A stretch of DNA of 64,000 nt from Acidobacteriota bacterium (GTDB taxonomy: Bacteria > Acidobacteriota > UBA6911): assembly GCA_016929335.1 (NCBI GenBank), contig JAFGIY010000175.1, positions 1-64,000 of the forward strand. Reading direction: 5' to 3'. Made by a program: the position numbers and the translations under genes. Position 1 is the first letter of the stretch, and the number at the start of each line of letters is the position of its first letter. The notes beneath the pieces are model-generated. The model did no database searches. It was not told the origin of the DNA and saw nothing but the letters and a program-made list of their open reading frames with translations. This document shows positions 1-8,697 of the stretch, in pieces.

Positions 1-125
1 ACGAGGCGAATGCGGAAGCGGCCGGAGCGGCGGCCGTCGAGGATGCGAAGCCGTTCGCTGCCAACAAGTTCAAAGTGCAGATCGCCAGGACGCTGGTGAA
101 GCGCGCTCTGCTGGCGACTGTCTAA
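1..125 (+). CDS. C-terminal end of probable xanthine dehydrogenase-type FAD-binding subunit (partial)
   Basis: Reading from base 3 to the TAA at 123-125 gives 40 residues: an Ala/Glu-rich stretch followed by AANKFKVQIARTLVKRALL. This resembles the last residues of the FAD-binding medium subunit of molybdenum hydroxylases (CoxM/XdhB type), which commonly end in a KvxlAxxLvrRAL-like helix. The rest of the gene lies outside the window. The assignment rests on this tail alone and could be wrong. Confidence 0.5.
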   Translation, partial: EANAEAAGAAAVEDAKPFAANKFKVQIARTLVKRALLATV

Positions 126-150
126 ATCGCCGGATTTAAAAGAATGAAGC

Positions 151-181
151 CTCGGGTCTCATAATTGGTATAATGCCCGAG
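151..181 (+). promoter_or_regulatory. extended -10 promoter flanked by an inverted repeat
   Basis: TATAAT lies at 169-174 and is preceded by TG at 166-167, giving an extended -10 (TGnTATAAT). No convincing -35 is present. The -10 sits between CTCGGG (151-156) and CCCGAG (176-181), a 6-bp inverted repeat that could be an operator over the promoter of the downstream sugar-isomerase-like gene. It could instead be a weak hairpin terminator of the upstream gene, since TTTGT follows it. Confidence 0.35.
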
Positions 182-260
182 TTTGTCGGGAGCGCCCGTT
201 GCATTGCAATGAGTGTATTGTCCCAAAAAGCGAGGATTTCAGGAGGAGGAGATTAAGATA

Positions 261-1736
261 ATGCAACATAATTGCGGGTGTAGTCTTTTCGGAAGGCGCG
301 ATTTTTTGAAAACAACAGCCATTGCAGGGATGGCGGCCACTCTTCCGGAAGCTCTGGCGCGGAATTCTGAAAGCGCCGTAAAGCGGGTGAACCTGGGGAA
401 CAAAAGGAAATTGCTGCTTTTGAGCGATTCCCCGAATGCATTTGAACATTTGATTCAGTCGGTAAAATCAATCAAGGAGTATGAATTTACCGCAGTCCCT
501 GTTCAGGCCGATTATAAGAATCTTCAGGAAATCATCAAAACCATCCAAACAGAAGCTCCGGATATTATGGTCTTCGGGCTGCCGCGTTCGAGTTTGAATT
601 CCGGCTATATCCCTACAGCTCTGGACTATGTAGATGTTCCCATAATACTTCTTCCTCCGAATCTGGACCTGATTATGCTGGAAGCGGATGTAGCGGCGGC
701 ATTCCGCGCGAAAGGATCCAATGCTCTTCTTGCCAATTCTGAAGCGCACGCAATCGAACTGATGAAGATTCTGGCAGCTCCCAGGCTTCTGGAAGGCAAA
801 CGAGCCATCATCTATGGCAGGCCATTTGACTCCACCAGCGTACCGGCGCGCAACCTGACTGCGGAGATTATCTATAATCGCACAGGCGTCCATCTCGAAT
901 ACCGGCCGCTGGAACAGCTGAAACCGCTGCTTGAAACCGTCGATCCGGCAAGTGCAAAAAAAGAAATGGAGAGGTGGAAGAAAGAAGCAACCTCCATTGT
1001 CGAGATTACGGATGAAGCACTTCTTGAATCCTGCAAGATGTATGTTCTCTTGCGCTCCTTTATTGAGAAAGAGGGATTGTCCGGACTCTCGATCGATTGC
1101 CTGAGTTTCTCATTTGGTATGAATCGGATATTGCCGCTGCCGTGCCTGGCATTCACAAGACTCCGCGATGAAGGATATGCGCTTCCATGCGAAGCGGACG
1201 TATGCGGAATGTTGACCTCCATGATGCTGCAGGAGATCAGCCGGAAGCCTTCTTACTTCTGCAATATATCCTCTGTGGACATGGAAAAATCCAGCACGGT
1301 GCTTCGCCATTGCGTCGCCCCCCTGCGCCTGCTGGGCCGGGATGCCGCAGCTCTGCCGTACAGGCTTCGGGATTATCATGGGATGGGAGGGGTGACCCCT
1401 CAGGTTTCATTCCCCATCGGCCTCGAGGTGACCATAGGCGGGTTCACTAAGGACCTCAAGAGCTTTGTGGCATGGCCCGGAAGAATTCAGCCTGGGATCG
1501 ACGATACCGATCGCCCGTCTTTTACCGGCCCCAAGTCCGAATACAGCAAGATGCGCAGGTACTGCTCGAACCGGGCAGAGCTCATTATTAAAGATGCCGA
1601 TGTCTTCCTTCAGAATATCGTGGGGATTCATCACGTGATGGTGGCCGGGACTTATATGAAGGCACTCCGGGAAGAAATGATCCGGCTGAATGTGGATATC
1701 GTCGGTCCTATAGATTCGTCCGCTCCCGCATTGTGA
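261..1736 (+). CDS. TAT-exported L-fucose/L-arabinose isomerase-like protein
   Basis: 491 residues from the ATG at 261. This start is preferred over the upstream ATG at 213 because a strong AGGAGGAGGAG lies 10-20 bases before it. Residues 11-30 contain a twin-arginine motif (GRRDFLKTT) followed by a hydrophobic Ala-rich stretch, so export by the Tat pathway is likely. The remainder looks like the sugar-isomerase (FucI-like) fold: an N-terminal Rossmann-type region and a C-terminal segment with CEADVCGMLTSMML and a late GIHHVMV histidine pair, where FucI/AraI place metal and substrate ligands. Such proteins are often hypothetical enzymes of sugar pathways. An exported isomerase fold is unusual, and the substrate is unknown. 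The MFS transporter downstream fits sugar uptake. Confidence 0.6.
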   Translation: MQHNCGCSLFGRRDFLKTTAIAGMAATLPEALARNSESAVKRVNLGNKRKLLLLSDSPNAFEHLIQSVKSIKEYEFTAVPVQADYKNLQEIIKTIQTEAPDIMVFGLPRSSLNSGYIPTALDYVDVPIILLPPNLDLIMLEADVAAAFRAKGSNALLANSEAHAIELMKILAAPRLLEGKRAIIYGRPFDSTSVPARNLTAEIIYNRTGVHLEYRPLEQLKPLLETVDPASAKKEMERWKKEATSIVEITDEALLESCKMYVLLRSFIEKEGLSGLSIDCLSFSFGMNRILPLPCLAFTRLRDEGYALPCEADVCGMLTSMMLQEISRKPSYFCNISSVDMEKSSTVLRHCVAPLRLLGRDAAALPYRLRDYHGMGGVTPQVSFPIGLEVTIGGFTKDLKSFVAWPGRIQPGIDDTDRPSFTGPKSEYSKMRRYCSNRAELIIKDADVFLQNIVGIHHVMVAGTYMKALREEMIRLNVDIVGPIDSSAPAL

Positions 1737-2150
1737 ATCGGCTCCCGGGACCACGTGCAATTTGAAAGTCCGACCCACATGAAACCCAATTAGCTGCATT
1801 TTTCATGTGGGTCGCAGCTTCAGCCGCGATGCGCAATAAATCCCATGTGTAAGAGATATTTATGCCTGATCTTCTGTTTGCACCAACATGTCGCAGCTGA
1901 AGCCGCGACCCACATGATTCAGCCCATTCCTGTTTAAATCGTCGTCCCGCCGGCGCTCCAAGTCAAGCTCTCCCTCCATTTGGCAACCGTGGGACAGCCT
2001 CTGAAACCGCGACCCACCTGTTCAGCGCTGCCGAACATCTCCAGAATTCCATCACACAATACAATCGAGTCTTTAGAACGCGCGTTTAAAAGGCTCCCTG
2101 TGATATAAATCCAGCGCCTATGATTCCATTCGGGCAGAGAGGAAAGAATT
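1737..2150. other. 414-bp intergenic region with REP-type elements
   Basis: No coding sequence is supported. It holds a 113-bp REP-pair element (1804-1916), an orphan fragment of the same repeat (CGACCCACATGA, about 1771-1782) and a decayed half-element (about 1994-2020, ending in CCGCGACCCACCTG). Confidence 0.7.
1804..1916. repeat. 113-bp REP-pair element, copy A
   Basis: The element starts with CATGTGGGTCGC and ends with GCGACCCACATG, so its ends are inverted repeats. Each end also holds its own hairpin (cores GCTTCAGC and GCTGAAGC inside a GTCGC...GCGAC frame). Its reverse complement matches 22011-22123 over the whole 113 bp with few mismatches. This is the architecture of paired REP sequences or of a small non-autonomous palindromic element. 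Confidence 0.8.
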
Positions 2151-3368
2151 GTGGCTGAATCATCCCGATCTCCGGCAAAAATGACGGCGGGCCTTATGCT
2201 GCTGGCTTTCATCGCTTATATCTCGCTCGGGCTGCCCGACGGGCTCTTAGGCGTTGCATGGCCGTCTATACGCCGCAGCTTTTCGCTGAATCATGATGCG
2301 CTCGGAGCCCTGATGATTTCCTCCACAGTCGGATACCTGGCCTCCAGCTTTTTCGGAGGGCGGCTTATGGCGCATTTCAGGCTGGGTGTGCTGCTGACTG
2401 CAAGCACATTGGCTACGGGCATGGCGCTCCTCGGATATGCCGCCTCTCCGGCATGGTGGGCCATGGTAATTGCAGGAGTGGGTTCAGGGTTGGGCGGTGG
2501 AGGAATTGACGTTACGCTGAATACCTATGTCGCGTCAGACCATGGCGATCGCCTGATGCAATGGCTCCACGCAAGTTACGGTATCGGCGCAACTCTCGGC
2601 CCCGTAATCATGACCACCGCCATAGCTCTCAGCGGCAGCTGGAGATGCGGTTATCTCGTTGTGGGAATCCTTCAGCTCGCACTCACAATCTGTTTTCTGC
2701 TCACAATTTCCCTGTGGGAAAAGAAGGCTGACAAATCCGCAGCCTCGCAGGAGACAAAACCTTTAAACAAATACGACATTTCGGTGAAAAACACACTCCG
2801 CCTCCCGGCGGTGTGGCTGAGCATATTCCTTTTCTTTCTTTACATGGGCGTGGAGGTTGCCTTCGGAGCATGGTCGTACAGCCTTTTGACCGAATCGCGC
2901 GAAGTGTCGCCGAAACTGGCCGGATACTGGATCAGCAGCTTCTGGGGCCTATTCACGGTCGGCAGAATTTCCGCGGGAATTTATACCCTGCGCATCAACA
3001 GGCTGAAGCTGATTGCGGGAAGCCTGTTATTTGCGTTTGCCGCAACCGTTATTCTTGCTCTGAACATAAACACTCCCGTCAATCTTGCAGCAATCACCAT
3101 CATCGGCCTTGCAATTGCGCCCATCCTTCCCGCACTGATTTCAGGGACGGAAGAGCGCGTGGGCGCCGAATATTCCGCAAACACCATAGGATTCCAGATT
3201 GCGGCAATGGGTATTGGAGGGGCCGCAATCCCGTCCATTACCGGAGTTATTGCGCAGCAGTTTTCGCTGGAAGCCATTCCCGTTTTTATGTTGATTCTGA
3301 TAATAATCCTGCTGGCATCTTATCTTTACTCGCTGAAAATAAAAAAGCCGGCAGCGCCAGGTTATTAA
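2151..3368 (+). CDS. MFS transporter (sugar-type)
   Basis: 405 residues from a GTG start at 2151, preceded by GAGGAAAG. About 12 hydrophobic segments are visible. The first helix carries SLGLPDGLLGVAWPSI, and the loop after TM2 (GGRLMAHFRLG) matches the MFS signature region. A charged stretch at about residues 190-210 (KKADKSAASQETK) is the usual central cytoplasmic loop between two six-helix halves. The length is normal for the superfamily. It resembles the FucP/YjjL-like branch, and its position 3' of a sugar-isomerase-like gene suggests carbohydrate uptake. The specificity is inferred. Confidence 0.8.
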   Translation: MAESSRSPAKMTAGLMLLAFIAYISLGLPDGLLGVAWPSIRRSFSLNHDALGALMISSTVGYLASSFFGGRLMAHFRLGVLLTASTLATGMALLGYAASPAWWAMVIAGVGSGLGGGGIDVTLNTYVASDHGDRLMQWLHASYGIGATLGPVIMTTAIALSGSWRCGYLVVGILQLALTICFLLTISLWEKKADKSAASQETKPLNKYDISVKNTLRLPAVWLSIFLFFLYMGVEVAFGAWSYSLLTESREVSPKLAGYWISSFWGLFTVGRISAGIYTLRINRLKLIAGSLLFAFAATVILALNINTPVNLAAITIIGLAIAPILPALISGTEERVGAEYSANTIGFQIAAMGIGGAAIPSITGVIAQQFSLEAIPVFMLILIIILLASYLYSLKIKKPAAPGY

Positions 3369-3416
3369 ACGCACGGAGCCGCGATTGCCTACCGGTTCCA
3401 ATGCGGAGATTCTTAT

Positions 3417-4818
3417 ATGCAAAAAGACTTTCCTGCAAGTGAGGCCTTTCCGCTGATTCACAGCTGGGCGGACCAAACGCCCGGCGCTATTGCGCTGCTT
3501 GCTCCCGGTCGGGAGCCATTGTCGTTCAGCCGATTTCTGCGCCGGATTGAAGCGAGCGAGCAGGCTCTGGATCGATGTGGAATCGGCCCGAATGAAGTCG
3601 TGGCTTTAGCGTTGCCCGACGGCGCCGAGATGGCGGCCGCAGTGGTCGGCGTTGGGCGCACACGCTCCTGCGCTCCGCTGAATCTTTCGCTTGCCGCCTC
3701 GGAATTCAAATCCTATCTGCTTTCTCTGCGCCCTTCCTCCAGACACCGCGCCTGACACTCCCGCAGAACCCGATGATCTGACACGCAGACTGGCGGCTTT
3801 ATGGACCGAGATGCTCGGAGCAGCGGAAGTCGGAGCACACGATGATTTCTTCGAAATGGGCGGACATTCACTCATGGCAGCGAACCTGTTCTCGCGAATC
3901 GAGCAGGAGTTCGGCAGGAAACTGCCTCTGGACGCTCTGTTTCATGCGCCCACTCCGGCAAGCTTCTCCCGGCTGCTGCGGGAACCCGGCGCGGTTGCGG
4001 CGTTATCGAGAATCGTGCCCATGCAGCCGAAAGGCTCATTGTCCCCCTTTTTCATGGTGCGTCCTCTTCCGATCTATCGTCCTCTGGCGCGCCGGTTTCC
4101 CCAGGACCGGCCTTTTCTGGGAATCACCCTCCCCGATGGGAAACAATTTGCCTTCAAAAACAGGCTGATGGATGTGGCTGCAGATCTGGTCGGCATTATT
4201 CGTCGGCGTCAACCCTCAGGGCCCTATTATTTGGGAGGATGGTGTGCGGACGGAGTGCTTTCCTACGAAATAGCCCGGCAGCTCGAAAGCCAGGGGGAGA
4301 GGATTGCGCTGCTTGCGCTCTTCGACAGCCTGAATCCGGAGCACATGCCGGCGCTTCCTCGTCGGCGTTTGACTAAGCGCATGTATTATCTGATGCGGAG
4401 GCACCTGAAATTCCATCTGGCAAGCCTGCGCCAGCTCGAGAGGCAGGAGATTGCGGGTTATATCCGGGAGCGGTTGAAAGCACTTTTAATTTTGATTCGA
4501 AGTAAATTTTCAGTCAGTCAAAGCGATTCGAAACCTCACCTACAGGAGATCGACGACGCAGCCTGGCGCCCATCCGGTATGCGCATCTGGATCAGCGGCT
4601 ATCGACCCGTAGTGCTCAAAGGACAAATCGTGCTGTTTCGTTCGATGAGTTGGCGCCGCCACCAACCGGAAGATGCCTGTCTTGGCTGGGACGCGCTAGC
4701 CGGCAATCGCCTGGCGGTTTATCAGATCCCCGGGGACCACCTCAGCATTTTTCTCGAGCCCAATGTCGAGACGCTTGCTGAAAAGCTGGCGGAGAGCATG
4801 GCGGGCTCCTCCGTATAA
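3417..4818 (+). pseudogene. NRPS remnant: adenylation N-terminus joined out of frame to carrier and thioesterase domains
   Basis: The first reading frame (3417-3755) encodes about 100 residues typical of an adenylation domain N-terminus (FPLIHSWADQTPGAIAL ... ALALPDGAEMAAAVVG). It then runs out of homology near 3720 and stops. A second frame is already carrier/linker sequence by about 3740: an A-to-PCP linker, the phosphopantetheine site FFEMGGHSLMA, and a type I thioesterase domain ending at 4818 with GGWCADG around Cys185 of that frame (nucleophile elbow with Cys instead of Ser). Nearly all of the adenylation core, several hundred residues, is missing and the two parts are in different frames, so an internal deletion plus frameshift is the simplest reading. 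The ATG at 3691 could in principle still start a PCP-TE protein. Confidence 0.8.
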
Positions 4819-4885
4819 ATACTGCGTTGAAAACAAATAAAATCGACAGGGAAGCTGACGGCTGACAGCTCGCTGTCGAAGTGCG

Positions 4886-7042
4886 CTATCTGGCATCGAT
4901 CTTCCCGGTCAGGCGAATGTCGTTGGAAGCTGCACCGATCATCAGCTTTACGCGGCCCTTTTCCAATACCCAGCCATGGCGGCCTTCATCCCAGTATTTC
5001 AGGTCTTCGGCTTTCAGTGGCAGACTCACCGTCAGACTGCGACCTGACGGGATATGCACGCGCCTGAATCCTTTCAAAGCCCGGGCAGGCCGCTCAATCT
5101 TTGAATCGGGAAAGCCGACATACAACTGCAGCACTTCATCCGAATCCGTCGGGCCCGCGTTTTTCACGTCAACCGAAATATCGACGGTTTCCCCTTCTTT
5201 AATTTCCCGGCGGCCCACACGGAGGTTCCTATATTCGAATGTCGTATAGCTGAGCCCGTGTCCGAAGGCGAACAAAGGCTCCTGCCTGTCATACATATAT
5301 GTGCGTCCGTTGCGAATGTTGTAATCCAGCATAGGCGGCAGCAGATCTATCGACTTCGGCCATGTCTGTACCAGCCGGCCGGCGGGACTCACGATTCCAA
5401 AGAGAATGTCCGCGATCCCATTTCCCAATTCCTGGCTTGACTGAGATACGTGGAGAATCGCCGGGATGTTTTCTTTGGACCAGGGGATGGCATATGGGAA
5501 ACTGGACACCAGCACAAGTACTGTTCTTGGATTGGCTTTCTTCACCAGTTTGACAAGATCTTCGTACTCAAGACTGATCGCCTGCCTGTCCACATCCTCC
5601 CTTCCATCGCTAGCCACCTGGTTCTTTCCCCAGGCCAGGCCATAGCTCAGCGGATGATTCCCCACACATACAACGGCGGCATCGGCGCCGCGCGCAGCCA
5701 GTATCGCCGCATCCGCTTTGTTGTCGGCCGCAAAACGCACGTCGACTTCCCCGCCCAATGCCTTTTTGATGCCGGCCAGTATCGAAACCGTGTAGGGCGG
5801 AGTCCCCGCATACCAGTCGGAAATCACGGCGTCTGCACGGGGACCGATTACGGCTATGGATTTAATCCGTTCTTTTTTGAGGGGAAGCAATCCATCGTTC
5901 TTCATCAGCACGATGGATTCAACGGTGGCTTTTCGCGCCAGAGCGGCGGCTTCGGGTTTGGTCCATGGTTTGACGGGATCCTTAATTCCTATTGAGGCAT
6001 AGAGATTGTCCGGGCCATCGTCCATCAAGCCCAATTTCAGCATGACTCTCAGGTTGCCCCGCACCACTTCATCGATTTCCTTTTCGGAAACCAATCCTGA
6101 CTTCAGGGCGTCCGGGAGACACGGCTTGTATTGGTCAAGAAACATCGTGATTCCCGCTTTGATGGACGCAGCGGCCGCTTTGACAAAATCGGGGTAATAC
6201 TTGTGCGAGTCGACGAGGCGTTTAAAGGCCCCGCCGTCGGTGCAGATGATGCCGTTCTGTCCCCATTCGGCGACCGTGACATTCTTCAATACAGGGTGAA
6301 CGGTGCAGGGTATTCCATTGTATTTGTTGTAGGCTGCCATGTAGGCGCGCGAGCCGCCTTCCACCACTCCTTTATAGAAAGCATAGGAGTAATACTCGCG
6401 GAAGAGGCGTTCATCAAAATCCGATGAGTCTACAAACCGGTTGTTTTCGTTGCTGTTTGCAAGAAAGTGCTTCATGAGGCTGGCCGTCTTCCAGTACCTG
6501 CCGTTGTCTCCCTGCAGTCCTTTCACGTATGAGACCGTCAGGGCTGCGGCAAGGAAAGCGTCTTCACCGTAGCATTCTTCCGTGCGGCCCCAGCGAATGT
6601 CTCTGCCCAGGTCTGCGTTCGGCGCCAGCACAATGAGACCTGCGCTTCCATAATCACGGTTCTGAGCCAGGTAACGTGTTTCATAAGCCTGCCATGACGC
6701 AATCTGCTTCTGCAACTCCGGATCCCACATCTGCGCCAGACCGATGGCCTGGGGAAACGTTGTGGTTGGCGCTTCTCCTTTGCCCTTCACTGCCCAGTTC
6801 GCAGGTCCGCTCAGTGCCAATCCATGAAGTCCTTCCACAGTTCTCGTCCCCTTCACACCCAGTCTGGGCACGCCGGGCAAGAAAGGGGAAAGATGGTCTA
6901 TCTTCTCCTGCATAGTCATTAAGGAAATCAGATTGTCGAGCCGCTCGTCATCAGGCAGGTTCCTATCCTGAAAGGGATAAGGTTGTGCGACGGCTATGCC
7001 GGGCGCAAGAATCAGTATCAGAAACAGCATATTCTTTTTCAT
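4886..7042 (-). CDS. glycoside hydrolase family 3 (beta-glucosidase/xylosidase type)
   Basis: 718 residues. It begins with a signal peptide (MKKNMLFLILILAPGIAVAQ), so it is secreted or periplasmic. It has the usual GH3 order: an N-terminal TIM-barrel domain with the nucleophile region GIICTDGGAF (Asp in CTDGG), the alpha/beta sandwich domain with RIKSIAVIGPRAD and VCVGN, and a C-terminal fibronectin-III-like domain (VDISVDVKNAGPTDSDEVLQLYV). It would release terminal beta-linked glucose or xylose from oligosaccharides. Length and domain content are those of an intact enzyme. It converges on the NRPS remnant to its left. The exact sugar specificity cannot be read from sequence. Confidence 0.9.
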   Translation of the reverse strand: MKKNMLFLILILAPGIAVAQPYPFQDRNLPDDERLDNLISLMTMQEKIDHLSPFLPGVPRLGVKGTRTVEGLHGLALSGPANWAVKGKGEAPTTTFPQAIGLAQMWDPELQKQIASWQAYETRYLAQNRDYGSAGLIVLAPNADLGRDIRWGRTEECYGEDAFLAAALTVSYVKGLQGDNGRYWKTASLMKHFLANSNENNRFVDSSDFDERLFREYYSYAFYKGVVEGGSRAYMAAYNKYNGIPCTVHPVLKNVTVAEWGQNGIICTDGGAFKRLVDSHKYYPDFVKAAAASIKAGITMFLDQYKPCLPDALKSGLVSEKEIDEVVRGNLRVMLKLGLMDDGPDNLYASIGIKDPVKPWTKPEAAALARKATVESIVLMKNDGLLPLKKERIKSIAVIGPRADAVISDWYAGTPPYTVSILAGIKKALGGEVDVRFAADNKADAAILAARGADAAVVCVGNHPLSYGLAWGKNQVASDGREDVDRQAISLEYEDLVKLVKKANPRTVLVLVSSFPYAIPWSKENIPAILHVSQSSQELGNGIADILFGIVSPAGRLVQTWPKSIDLLPPMLDYNIRNGRTYMYDRQEPLFAFGHGLSYTTFEYRNLRVGRREIKEGETVDISVDVKNAGPTDSDEVLQLYVGFPDSKIERPARALKGFRRVHIPSGRSLTVSLPLKAEDLKYWDEGRHGWVLEKGRVKLMIGAASNDIRLTGKIDAR

Positions 7043-7215
7043 GGTGAACTCGCATGAAGTGTTGTTTGCATACGGTTACGGACAAGCGATTATTATCCGA
7101 ACCGATGATTCAACATAGAGGATTTTGGGATGGGTTGACAGTCGGGGACGATTCACCCTGCTCCCGGTTTGACGCCGCAACTTGCCTGAAGGACCCTGAT
7201 GGAATCAATCGGCTC

Positions 7216-7677
7216 TTATGTAGGCGGAACGCTGGAAAAGGCGCTCATTCTCGACATGGCGATCTGAAACACCGGTCTGTCGATTTTGCGGAAACAAAGT
7301 CCGCCATGCTTAACGCCGGCAGGCACATGGATAAAGCAGGTTTTGGTAATCGTCATTTTCTTGCCATCGATCACCAGATCGATTTCCGCTCCCAGATTGT
7401 CCGGATCGTTCATATCGCTGCCGACAAAGCCGAGAATTTCATCGTGATCGGGGTGAGAGTGCTCCGGGTGAACCTTTGGTACGGAGCCCACAACCCACAC
7501 GGCCTCAACGTAGAAAGATCCCGGAACAATCCTGTCGTCCATGTAGATTACGCGCCTGAGGGGATCATTGTCGGGCATTTTGGGAGTGGAATCCCGCTCC
7601 TCGAAATCGTGGACGCCCTTGGGTACTTCAAGATTGGTGCAAACGATCGCCTGGGGTTTTGTATTTGGATCTGCCAT
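7216..7677 (-). CDS. small cupin-domain protein
   Basis: 153 residues from the ATG at 7677 (MADPNTK), which follows AAGGAGCGAG; an ATG six codons upstream overlaps that ribosome site and is less likely. It is a single-domain cupin: the first metal motif is visible as HPEHSHPDHDEILGFVG and the second as IHVPAGVKHGG, with His residues placed as ligands of a double-stranded beta-helix. It is transcribed away from the SDR gene across a palindromic repeat. Function is unknown; a metal-dependent isomerase, dioxygenase or sensor role is possible for the fold. Confidence 0.75.
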   Translation of the reverse strand: MADPNTKPQAIVCTNLEVPKGVHDFEERDSTPKMPDNDPLRRVIYMDDRIVPGSFYVEAVWVVGSVPKVHPEHSHPDHDEILGFVGSDMNDPDNLGAEIDLVIDGKKMTITKTCFIHVPAGVKHGGLCFRKIDRPVFQIAMSRMSAFSSVPPT

Positions 7678-7708
7678 ACCTCGCTCCTTTTTCAATGCAG
7701 GGATTATT

Positions 7709-7789
7709 TAACCACAGATTTCCGCAGATTTTCACGGATTTATATTTCAGCTGGTCTGCTCTGTGAAAATCTGTGAAAATCCGTGGTTA
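7709..7789. repeat. palindrome with CTGTGAAAAT-type 10-nt units between divergent genes
   Basis: An imperfect inverted repeat of about 81 bp: the left arm begins TAACCACAGATTTCCGCAGA and the right arm ends ATCCGTGGTTA. The right arm reads as 10-nt units CTGTGAAAAT, CTGTGAAAAT, CCGTGGTTAA. Related palindromes are at 18355-18412 and 23333-23438. It separates the divergent cupin and SDR genes. Confidence 0.75.
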
Positions 7790-7810
7790 AATATCGAACA
7801 GGAGAGAAGC

Positions 7811-8602
7811 ATGAGATTGCAAAACAAAGTTGCGTTGATCACGGGGGGAGGAACGGGCATCGGCGCCGCCGTTGCCGAGGCGTTCATCAGCGAGGGCGCC
7901 AGGGTCTGTATCGCCGGACGCCGCCTGGAAGAGCTGGAGAAATTCGCACGGCGCTTTTCCGAAGGCCGGATCACTGTTTGCGCCGCGGACGTAAGCAACC
8001 TGGAAGATGTCCGGCAAATGGTGGAAACCGCGGCCGCCTTCGGCGGCAGGCTGGATATCGTGGTCAATAATGCCGCGATGGGCGTCCCGAAAACGGTCGT
8101 CGATACGGACTTGGACGTCTGGCAGAAGGTTCTGGACACCAACCTGACCGGTCCTTTCCTGGTTATAAAATATGCCATTCCGCACATGCTCCGCGCCGGG
8201 GGCGGCTCCATCATCAACGTGGCATCGGTTGGCGCAATACGGGGCATCCCATTCGCGGCTGCCTATTGCGCGACGAAGTCCGGGCTGCTCGGATTATCCC
8301 GCCAGGTGGCAATCGACTACGGCCCGCAAAAAATCCGCAGCAATGTGGTGTTGCCGGGAGCTTTCCGCTCGGAAATGTTCGACCGCCGCCTTGAAGAGAC
8401 CGCGGTCGCGGCCGGCGTAAGGGTGGAAGAGCGTCTGAAAACCATGGCGGCGCCGTCTCCGCTCAAACGCATTGCCCTCCCGAAAGAGATCGCCGGGCTG
8501 TTCGTGTACCTGGCCGGTGACGAGTCGGCCTACACTACAGCCTCTGAGTTCGTCTGCGACGCCGGTGTAAGCGCTCTGGACGCATCGGTGTTGGCGGGCT
8601 GA
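7811..8602 (+). CDS. SDR-family NAD(P)-dependent oxidoreductase
   Basis: 263 residues from the ATG at 7811 behind AGGAGAGAAGC; an in-frame upstream ATG at 7763 lies inside the repeat and is rejected. It shows all classical short-chain dehydrogenase features: cofactor-binding TGGGTGIG near residues 12-19, the structural NNAAMG, catalytic Ser in INVASVGA, and YxxxK as YCATKSG. The C-terminal AGDESAYTTASEFVCDAG matches the FabG-like branch. Seven residues around GRRLEELE follow the second strand, which suggests NADP(H) preference. It lies just before the glycyl radical enzyme pair and could oxidise or reduce its substrate or product. That link is inference. Confidence 0.88.
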   Translation: MRLQNKVALITGGGTGIGAAVAEAFISEGARVCIAGRRLEELEKFARRFSEGRITVCAADVSNLEDVRQMVETAAAFGGRLDIVVNNAAMGVPKTVVDTDLDVWQKVLDTNLTGPFLVIKYAIPHMLRAGGGSIINVASVGAIRGIPFAAAYCATKSGLLGLSRQVAIDYGPQKIRSNVVLPGAFRSEMFDRRLEETAVAAGVRVEERLKTMAAPSPLKRIALPKEIAGLFVYLAGDESAYTTASEFVCDAGVSALDASVLAG

Positions 8603-8609
8603 TTGCCCT

Positions 8610-8657
8610 GGAGTCTCTGAGTCAAACTCAAAGACTCCAAGACTCAAGGACTCGAAG
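8610..8657. repeat. intercistronic hairpin and 8-nt tandem repeat
   Basis: GGAGTCTCTGAGT (8610-8622) pairs with ACTCAAAGACTCC (8626-8638) with one mismatch and a CAA loop. The right arm continues as four 8-nt units (ACTCAAAG, ACTCCAAG, ACTCAAGG, ACTCGAAG; starts at 8626, 8634, 8642, 8650). No T-run follows, so it is not a typical terminator. It starts 7 bp after the SDR stop codon. Confidence 0.65.
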
Positions 8658-8697
8658 GAATGGTAATTCCCTCATTGCCGATGTATCCTTTTTCGGA

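Noticed and set aside
7054-7776. 240-residue plus-strand open frame
   Set aside because: It overlaps the cupin gene, whose metal motifs and ribosome site are convincing on the other strand.
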